Positions 5,596 through 7,203 of a stretch of 7,203 bases of DNA are shown here, piece by piece. The DNA is from Clostridiales bacterium UBA3953 (GTDB taxonomy: Bacteria > Bacillota > Clostridia > Oscillospirales > CAG-272). The notes beneath the pieces are model-generated. The model saw only the letters and a list, made by a program, of their open reading frames with translations, ran no database searches and was not told the DNA's origin. The translations under genes and the position numbers were made by a program. The stretch is from assembly GCA_002385415.1 (NCBI GenBank), contig DGDL01000009.1:729-7931 (forward strand), given 5' to 3'. How positions within the stretch are numbered: position 1 is the first letter of the stretch; every line of letters starts with the position of its first letter.

Positions 5596-6756
5596 CTACA
5601 CCGCGTCGGCGTGATATGTGAACAGCGGGAGGGGCAGCCAGCTCCGGGGCGCCGCAGGCAGCTTTTCGCGCAGCGGGGACACCGCCGAAAACAGCACGTT
5701 TATCGCGTCGAAATGCGAGATTTCAAAGTCGGGCTCTTTTGTCGTCTCCTCGACATAGGGCACGCCGCCGCTAACCGCAAGCTCGAGCTTCTCGTCCCGT
5801 GCGCGGCCGTGTATGAGCAGCGTGACGCGGCCGTCCGCAAGCTCGGTTTCGGTTGCGGCAAGTCTCATGTATGCGGTGATAACGTTTTTGTAATTTAATA
5901 TCGTATAGCGCTCGGTGTTTCCAAGCGATGTGTCTGCCGCATACTCGGTCAGCCGCGTGGCAAGCCGCTTGCGATAATACGGTACGGACACGTTCAGTCT
6001 GCCGAGGCTGTGATGTTTCATATAGTCATGTATGTAGACGTCAAGGTCCGCCTCGTCGGCGAGCATAAGCTCGCTTATGCTGTCATGGCCGATTGAGTAG
6101 CCGACAAACCTGCCGGTCTCCTTTTCACGCGCCGCGAAAACGCGCTGCCGCCATGTGATAAGCGTGTCGAAAAAGCGCCGGATGTCTCCGCGGTCGGACG
6201 AAAACGGCTGCGCCTCGTACACCTTTTTCATTTCGGGCAAAAGCTCCGCCTCGGCCGATGTGATTTCGGTAAACTCAAAGCGGCCGCCGTGCTCCTCGCC
6301 GAAAAAGTGCCTCAGGTCGCCCGGCTCGATGCTGAACCTGTATGCCGGGCCGGCCGAATCGAACGAGAAATAGCGGTATCTCATCCTTCTGCCGCCGAGC
6401 GCCGACAGGTCGACGCCGTCGGCTATCATTTCGTCTATCGACATGTCCATCAGCAGCTTCATATAGCCCTCGCCCCGCGCCTCGTGAATAACGCCGACGT
6501 TGCCGATACCGCGGTTGCGCAGTGTCATGCCCGCGACATGCTGGTCGAGGTCATAGGCGCCGACCGCGGCCTTCAGCTTGCCGTCGCCTGTGCGCAATAC
6601 ATAGTTGTAGTAGCCGGGATTATACTCGGGCTTATAAAGTTTTGGGAGCAGGCCCAGAAAGCCTTTTTCCCCGTCCTCGAATTCAAACGACCTGTTGAGC
6701 AGCGTCATAAGCTCGTCGTAAATCGACTCGTCGCCGCGTCCTGCGTAAAATCCCAT
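5596..6756 (-). CDS. GNAT N-acetyltransferase with SCP2-like C-terminal domain (Eis-like architecture)
   Basis: The protein should transfer an acetyl group from acetyl-CoA to an amine; the substrate is unknown. The 386 residues fit the three-part layout of the Eis-like family. First is a GNAT domain (about 10-145) with the acetyl-CoA-binding motif GNVGVIHEARGEGYMKLLM (85-103). Second is a degenerate second GNAT-like domain (about 155-270, including WRQRVFAAREKETGRFVGYSI). Third is an SCP2-like C-terminal domain (about 285-386) with repeated beta-strand patterns (GRVTLLIHGR, KLELAVSGG) and the closing DFEISHFDAINVLFSAVSP and LPLPLFTYHADAV. Eis of mycobacteria acetylates aminoglycosides, but resistance activity should not be assumed here. 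The ATG at 6756-6754 has GGGGGT at 6761-6766 on the minus strand as its ribosome site. A consensus promoter precedes it at 6805-6833. It is divergent from the gene at 6989 and convergent with the anti-sigma gene. Confidence 0.88.
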   Translation of the reverse strand: MGFYAGRGDESIYDELMTLLNRSFEFEDGEKGFLGLLPKLYKPEYNPGYYNYVLRTGDGKLKAAVGAYDLDQHVAGMTLRNRGIGNVGVIHEARGEGYMKLLMDMSIDEMIADGVDLSALGGRRMRYRYFSFDSAGPAYRFSIEPGDLRHFFGEEHGGRFEFTEITSAEAELLPEMKKVYEAQPFSSDRGDIRRFFDTLITWRQRVFAAREKETGRFVGYSIGHDSISELMLADEADLDVYIHDYMKHHSLGRLNVSVPYYRKRLATRLTEYAADTSLGNTERYTILNYKNVITAYMRLAATETELADGRVTLLIHGRARDEKLELAVSGGVPYVEETTKEPDFEISHFDAINVLFSAVSPLREKLPAAPRSWLPLPLFTYHADAV

Positions 6757-6804
6757 AGGTACCCCCGATATGTGAAATTATAATAATTTTTTGGAATTTT
6801 TGAT

Positions 6805-6833
6805 AGTATATCACGCCAAAATTCGGCTGTCAA
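6805..6833 (-). promoter_or_regulatory. Sigma-A promoter of the acetyltransferase gene
   Basis: On the minus strand, TTGACA (6833-6828), 17 bases, then TATACT (6810-6805). Transcription would start near 6798, giving a leader of about 40 bases. Its -35 lies 13 bp from the -35 of the divergent promoter. Confidence 0.85.
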
Positions 6834-6853
6834 CCAAAATTTTGCGTTGACAG
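6827..6853. repeat. Inverted repeat covering both divergent -35 boxes (possible operator)
   Basis: CTGTCAAC (6827-6834) and GTTGACAG (6846-6853) are perfect 8-bp inverted arms around an 11-base A/T-rich centre that itself contains the palindrome CAAAATTTTG. The arms include both TTGACA boxes, so part of the symmetry follows from two consensus promoters facing apart; the extra matching bases on each side do not. A dimeric regulator bound here would cover both promoters. Confidence 0.5.
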
Positions 6854-6875
6854 TCACATGCGTAAAAGCTATAAT
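6847..6875 (+). promoter_or_regulatory. Perfect-consensus sigma-A promoter, divergent
   Basis: TTGACA (6847-6852), exactly 17 bases, TATAAT (6870-6875): a full consensus match. Transcription would start near 6882, about 107 bases before the ATG at 6989. Confidence 0.88.
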
Positions 6876-6924
6876 AAACCGGAACATAACAGCCCGACAG
6901 ATTAGCTTTTCTCATGCAACACTT

Positions 6925-6953
6925 TTGATAATTTTAAAATAACACCGCATAAT
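6925..6953 (+). promoter_or_regulatory. Possible second promoter for the rightmost gene
   Basis: TTGATA (6925-6930), 17 bases, then CATAAT (6948-6953). It is weaker than the promoter at 6847 but nearer the gene; a start near 6960 would leave a leader of about 29 bases containing the AAGG site at 6977-6980. Confidence 0.4.
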
Positions 6954-6988
6954 ATCTGGTGTGTAATATAAAAAACAAGGCTTCATTT

Positions 6989-7203
6989 ATGGCAAAAGGA
7001 AAATACACGAAAGAAACATGCCTCGAGCTGCTTTGCCAAAAGGCAGCCCAGCTCGCCGCCGCGGGCGAAAGCAGGCTGCCGAAGCGCTCCGACTTTGCAC
7101 AGGACGAGGTGGTGGCGATAAAAGCCTTCCTCGGGCCGTGGCCGCGCGCCCTCGAGGCTGCGGGACTGAAGGAGCCGCCGCCGGTCGACCGGCTCGCCCG
7201 TAA
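6989..7203 (+). CDS. Small protein resembling the homing-endonuclease-associated (HNH) repeat (partial, 3' end outside window)
   Basis: The 71 complete codons in view begin MAKGKYTKETCLELL. The pattern is a short helix, then LPKRSDF, then IKAFLGPWPRALEAAGL (about 45-61). That last segment closely resembles the homing-endonuclease-associated repeat, whose hallmark is an FGSW-type turn followed by ALEAAGL and which is thought to bind DNA. No HNH catalytic motif is visible in this part, and the protein continues past the window edge. Small stand-alone proteins of this type occur, as I recall, in gut Clostridia; their function is not known. The ATG at 6989 is preceded by AAGG at eight bases. Another frame open from 7018 is an out-of-frame shadow. 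The gene is divergent from the acetyltransferase and driven by a perfect-consensus promoter, so it is probably well expressed. Confidence 0.7.
   Translation, partial: MAKGKYTKETCLELLCQKAAQLAAAGESRLPKRSDFAQDEVVAIKAFLGPWPRALEAAGLKEPPPVDRLAR

Noticed and set aside
5596..6756. Reading the Eis-like protein as an aminoglycoside-resistance gene
   Set aside because: The domain layout matches, but the family is widespread in Clostridia with unknown substrates, and nothing in the context points to resistance.
7018..7203. Plus-strand frame starting at 7018
   Set aside because: It is out of frame with the gene starting at 6989, which has an SD, a promoter and a recognisable motif; the 7018 frame is arginine/alanine-rich shadow.

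Overview
The window looks like an ordinary chromosomal segment from a moderately GC-rich Firmicute of the class Clostridia, plausibly an Oscillospiraceae/Ruminococcaceae-type gut bacterium. The clues are a transketolase split into two subunits, clear sigma-A promoters with AAGGAGG-type Shine-Dalgarno (SD) sites, a RsiW-like sigma/anti-sigma pair, and a small protein of a style I associate with that family. The genus-level guess is inference. No CRISPR array, insertion sequence, tRNA, rRNA, phage gene or defence cassette is visible.

Left part, minus strand: the two-gene transketolase operon lies at 1-1562 (N-terminal subunit first, C-terminal subunit cut by the left edge). It has a strong promoter at 1650-1678 and a GC-rich hairpin in its leader. 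Upstream of it, rplS (ribosomal protein L19) is a single-gene unit with its own promoter, a structured 5' leader that fits a ribosomal-protein autoregulatory leader, and an intrinsic terminator.

Middle, plus strand: dus (tRNA-dihydrouridine synthase) is divergent from rplS, and its predicted promoter leaves almost no 5' UTR. It is followed by an ECF sigma factor of the SigW/RpoE type and a membrane-bound zinc-finger anti-sigma factor with an unusually large extracytoplasmic part. A strong, roughly bidirectional terminator closes this unit. Then come about 200 bases without a convincing gene.

Right part: a two-domain GNAT acetyltransferase with an SCP2-like C-terminus (Eis-like architecture) runs on the minus strand. 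It shares an intergenic region with a divergent plus-strand gene, cut by the right edge, that resembles the homing-endonuclease-associated (HNH) repeat. The two -35 boxes are arms of a perfect 8-bp inverted repeat, so joint control by one regulator is possible.

Functionally the genes cover central carbon metabolism (pentose phosphate pathway), translation (L19, tRNA modification), envelope stress signalling, and an acetyltransferase of unknown substrate. I do not see a convincing new multi-gene system. The most interesting points are regulatory: the L19 leader, the near-leaderless dus, the face-to-face promoters at 6805-6875, and the non-canonical sigma/anti-sigma layout.
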